A stretch of 64,000 bases of DNA from Endozoicomonas sp965232255. GTDB taxonomy: Bacteria; Pseudomonadota; Gammaproteobacteria; Pseudomonadales; Endozoicomonadaceae. A model generated the notes under the pieces. That model was given only the letters and a program-made list of their open reading frames with translations, did no database searches and was not told the DNA's origin. A program made the position numbers and the translations under genes. The stretch is from assembly GCA_965232255.1 (NCBI GenBank), contig OZ246962.1, forward strand, positions 1,240,001 through 1,304,000. The letters run 5' to 3'. Below, piece after piece: positions 61,292 to 64,000 of the stretch (positions are counted from its first letter, which is position 1; each line of letters opens with the position of its first letter).

Positions 61292-61822
61292 ATGGCGTTA
61301 GGACTCGAAGACAAGAAGGCGATTGTTGCCGAAGTCAGCGAGGCTGCACAAAGCGCTCTGTCGGCTGTAATCGCGGACTATCGTGGTCTTTCTGTTAGTC
61401 AAATGACTGCTCTGCGCAAGCAGGCCCGTGACGGTGGCGTCTACCTGAAGGTAGTGCGTAACACCCTGGCCAAGCGCGCTGTTGAAGGCACTGAGCTTCA
61501 GTGCCTGCAGGAAGTTCTGGTAGGCCCAACTGTGCTTGCTTTCTCAATGGAAGATCCAGGTGCCGCTGCGCGTCTGATGAAAGATTTTGCCAAAGAGAAC
61601 AAAGAGCTGGAAATCAAGGCGCTGTCCATTTCTGGACAACTGCTCGGTGCAGAACAGATTGATGTTCTGGCCAAGATGCCAACTCTGGATCAGGCTCGCG
61701 CAATGCTGATGAGCGTAATGATTGCACCGGTAACCAAGCTGGCAAGAACTCTGAACGAGTTCCCTGCAAGCATTACCCGTGTTGTGGCTGCTGTTGCCGA
61801 CGAGAAGAAAAAAGCTGCGTAA
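61292..61822 (+). CDS. rplJ: 50S ribosomal protein L10
   Basis: The protein has 176 residues from the ATG at 61292, with CTGGAG upstream. Signatures are MALGLEDKKAIVAEVSEAA, ADYRGLSVSQMTALRKQAR and VRNTLAKRAVEGT. L10 carries the L7/L12 dimers of the ribosomal stalk. rplL follows 96 bp later. Confidence 0.97.
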   Translation: MALGLEDKKAIVAEVSEAAQSALSAVIADYRGLSVSQMTALRKQARDGGVYLKVVRNTLAKRAVEGTELQCLQEVLVGPTVLAFSMEDPGAAARLMKDFAKENKELEIKALSISGQLLGAEQIDVLAKMPTLDQARAMLMSVMIAPVTKLARTLNEFPASITRVVAAVADEKKKAA

Positions 61823-61918
61823 TTCCGCTGGAATTGGCTTTTTCGCTTTTTTGCTTAAACACATTACGGGGTCTGCCTGGTGTCGTATACCCCGAGAAAA
61901 ATTTCTGGAGATATAGAG

Positions 61919-62293
61919 ATGGCTCTGTCTAAAGAAGATATCCTGAATGCAATCGCTGAAATGTCTGTAATGGACGTTGTTGAACTGGTTTCCGCTATGG
62001 AAGAGAAGTTCGGCGTTTCTGCTGCTGCCGCTGTTGCTGTTGCCGCTGCCCCTGCTGAAGCTGCTGCCGCTGCTGAAGAGCAAACTGAGTTCGACGTAAT
62101 CCTGGCTGACGCTGGCGACAAGAAAGTTAACGTCATCAAGGTAGTACGTGCTGCTACTGGTCTGGGCCTGAAAGAAGCCAAGGCTGTTGTTGACGGTGCT
62201 CCTGCTCCTCTGAAAGAAGGCGCTTCCAAAGAAGAAGCTGAAGAGCTGAAGAAGCAGCTGGAAGAAGCTGGTGCCAAGGTAGAAATCAAGTAA
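61919..62293 (+). CDS. rplL: 50S ribosomal protein L7/L12
   Basis: The protein has 124 residues from the ATG at 61919, with CTGGAG upstream. The N-terminal dimer domain, the Ala-rich hinge (AAAAVAVAAAPAEAAAA) and the C-terminal FDVILADAGDKKVNVIKVVRAATGLGLKEAKAVVD are all present. It recruits elongation GTPases. Confidence 0.97.
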   Translation: MALSKEDILNAIAEMSVMDVVELVSAMEEKFGVSAAAAVAVAAAPAEAAAAAEEQTEFDVILADAGDKKVNVIKVVRAATGLGLKEAKAVVDGAPAPLKEGASKEEAEELKKQLEEAGAKVEIK

Positions 62294-63082
62294 TTTCTGT
62301 CTTCTGTGTATGCGTTTTGCAAAAGAATAGTCAGGCTAGGAAAAGGCTGCTTCTTTATGGCAAAAAAGCATTGCATAAAACCGGGTCTATTGCATAATGG
62401 ACTCGGGTGGCTGGTGTCTTGATGGCGCCGGCCTTTTTCCCGTTGTATGAGCTATAGCATTTGAGTAACCGTACTTGCGCCTGAAATCGTTTGGATACTG
62501 TTGGTTATGTTGCTGCGCCAAGTGGCAAGCAGATGCTTTTTGCGCACTGGAAAATGGGCTCGACGAAGACCAGATCCAGAGAGAGACGTCAGCTATTGCT
62601 GGCATCATGGTGCGTAGTTATACGGGGTTTTCCAGATGTTTTGATACCACTTCTCCCCACGCTGTGAGATGATGGTAGATTGCTGTAGAGAACCCATGCC
62701 CTGGCTTTTATGTCCCGCCTGAAACAGACAAACTGCCCGATGACTCATCGGTCAGACCCGGATACCGCTTCCGTTGCCTCTTGCGACGTGAGCGGTTTTG
62801 TCGTGCAGGCAGGGTGGTAAATTTGAACGATAGTTTCAAATATCGCCAGGTGCTAAAGCTCGTGCAACGGTTGGTGTCTTTATACGGCAGGTGATGCCTG
62901 TAACGGCACGTGCAAGTGTCCGCAACAGCTCTACAGTGTATGCGACACAGGTCTTCTGAAAGACCAGATGTACCGAAAACTTTTATGGTTTTGACAGAGA
63001 GCCACCCGCTCTCAAACTAACCGAACCATGACCAGGCGACGCCGCCTGAGTTGAAAACTGGTAACCAAGCTGGGGAACGCTG
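62294..63082 (+). other. Long rplL-rpoB spacer
   Basis: The 789-bp spacer is longer than the roughly 300 bp of E. coli. It holds a near-perfect palindrome, CCGATGA-C-TCATCGG, at 62737-62751 (CTG/CAG flanks extend it to 23 bp), and smaller hairpins such as AGGCG/CGCCT near 63035. No credible gene is present. RNase III sites or an attenuator are expected here by analogy. Confidence 0.5.
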
Positions 63083-64000
63083 ATGGCATACTCGTACACA
63101 GAGAAAAAACGCATACGCAAGGACTTCGGCAAGTTGCCGCATGTCATGAATGTGCCTTATCTGCTGGCGATTCAGCTTGATTCATATCACAAGCTGTTGC
63201 AGTCAGGCAAAGAGCCGGCAGCCAGGGAAGACATCGGGCTACATGCAGCCTTTAAGTCAGTCTTTCCGATTGTTAGCTATTCTGGCAATGCGGCACTTGA
63301 ATATGTTAGCTACAGACTGGGCGCTCCTGCTTTTGATGTCAAGGAATGCCAACTCAGGGGAGTTACGTATGCAGTACCTCTGCGCGTCAAGGTGCGGCTG
63401 ATTATCTATGATAAAGACTCCGCTAACAAGGCAATCAAAGACATCAAAGAGCAAGAAGTCTATATGGGCGAAATTCCGCTCATGACCGATAATGGTACCT
63501 TTGTCATCAACGGTACAGAGCGGGTTATTGTTTCCCAGCTGCATCGCTCCCCAGGCGTATTTTTTGATAATGACCGGGGTAAGACCCACTCCTCCGGTAA
63601 ACTGCTCTACTCTGCCCGGGTAATTCCTTACCGTGGTTCCTGGCTGGATTTCGAGTTCGACCCGAAAGATTTGCTGTTTGTCCGTATCGACCGTCGTCGT
63701 AAGTTGCCCGCGACCATTCTGCTCAGGGCACTAGGCCTGTCCAACGAACAGATTCTGGAAAGCTTCTTCGACTTTGTTGAATTCAACATTGGTGCGGAAA
63801 AAGTCAGCACCGAATTTGTTGCCGACCGTCTGCGAGGCGAGGCGGCAAGCTTTGATATTTACGATAACGATGGCAACGTCGTGGTAGAGCAGGGCCGTCG
63901 TGTAACGGCCCGACATATTCGTGATCTGCAAAAGGCTAACATCAAAAACCTAGAAGCACCGGTGGAGTACATTTACGGCCGGGTGTTAGCCAAAACTGTG
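63083..64000 (+). CDS. rpoB: RNA polymerase subunit beta, partial
   Basis: The first 306 residues are present and the frame is open to the right edge. The start is the ATG at 63083 after GGGGAACG. Family features are SYTEKKRIRKDFGKLPHVM, YLLAIQLDSY, the MGEIPLMTDNGTFVINGTERVIVSQLHRSPGVFFD block and YRGSWLDFEFDPKDLLFVRIDRRRK. It is the catalytic beta subunit of RNA polymerase. The rest of the gene, and rpoC, should lie to the right. Confidence 0.97.
   Translation, partial: MAYSYTEKKRIRKDFGKLPHVMNVPYLLAIQLDSYHKLLQSGKEPAAREDIGLHAAFKSVFPIVSYSGNAALEYVSYRLGAPAFDVKECQLRGVTYAVPLRVKVRLIIYDKDSANKAIKDIKEQEVYMGEIPLMTDNGTFVINGTERVIVSQLHRSPGVFFDNDRGKTHSSGKLLYSARVIPYRGSWLDFEFDPKDLLFVRIDRRRKLPATILLRALGLSNEQILESFFDFVEFNIGAEKVSTEFVADRLRGEAASFDIYDNDGNVVVEQGRRVTARHIRDLQKANIKNLEAPVEYIYGRVLAKTV

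Noticed and set aside
62475..62672. Short plus-strand frame in the rplL-rpoB spacer
   Set aside because: No ribosome binding site and no recognisable protein features.

Overview
The window comes from a chromosome of a gamma-proteobacterium. The order birA, coaX, SPOR-domain gene, tRNA-Tyr/Gly/Thr, tRNA-Trp, secE, nusG, rplKAJL, rpoB matches the arrangement familiar from pseudomonads and Oceanospirillales. Housekeeping genes are interleaved with large unrecognised genes and with eukaryote-like genes: an ankyrin-repeat protein, a propeller-like protein, an ABC1-type kinase, a Fic protein and a proline-rich alpha/beta hydrolase. That mixture suggests a host-associated lineage such as Endozoicomonas or a relative. 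This placement is an inference from gene content; no database search was run.

Layout. 1-2.8 kb: part of an alternative (CS1/TcfC-like) chaperone-usher pilus locus, with a truncated usher, a pilin and a divergent two-domain adhesin-like protein. 2.9-8.4 kb: a LysR regulator (PunR-like), an EamA transporter, a small unknown gene, a deaminase-fold protein lacking its catalytic Glu, a GST, pyrF and an unknown gene. 8.8-16.6 kb: the glycerol / glycerol-3-phosphate locus, with glpABC-glpR divergent from glpFK around a control region that carries GlpR-like and FNR-like sites. 16.9-19.9 kb: pntAB transhydrogenase. 20-29.8 kb: truC, tlyA, a small nuclease-fold-like protein, the giant ankyrin gene, add, a coiled-coil unknown, yciH and an HD hydrolase. 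30-34.4 kb: a membrane protein, an ABC1-type kinase with a glycine-rich loop and C-terminal repeats, a Fic protein and a Cys-rich lipoprotein.

34.6-41.5 kb: pgi, an orphan-looking terminator (possible small RNA), an RclC-like membrane protein preceded by three 18-bp tandem repeats, a DUF2333 protein, and the lapG-lapD pair that controls adhesin retention by c-di-GMP. 41.6-47.1 kb: a CAT-anticodon tRNA, panBC, a propeller-like protein and an alpha/beta hydrolase. 47.3-54.6 kb: pcnB-folK (PcnB with an N-terminal membrane segment), elbB, an acyltransferase with mltA, a large unknown and mutM. 54.6-64 kb: an HD hydrolase, birA-coaX-SPOR, the tRNA cluster, which lacks the expected tuf gene, and the secE-nusG / rplKAJL / rpoB ribosomal and RNA polymerase genes, with an unusually long rplL-rpoB spacer. 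rpoB runs off the right edge and the usher runs off the left edge.

I saw no insertion sequence, prophage, CRISPR array or rRNA. The most unusual items are the ABC1-type kinase with a kinase-like Gly-rich loop, the ankyrin protein, the deaminase with a Glu-to-Val change, the membrane-anchored PcnB, the 18-bp tandem repeats, the possible small RNA and the missing tuf gene.
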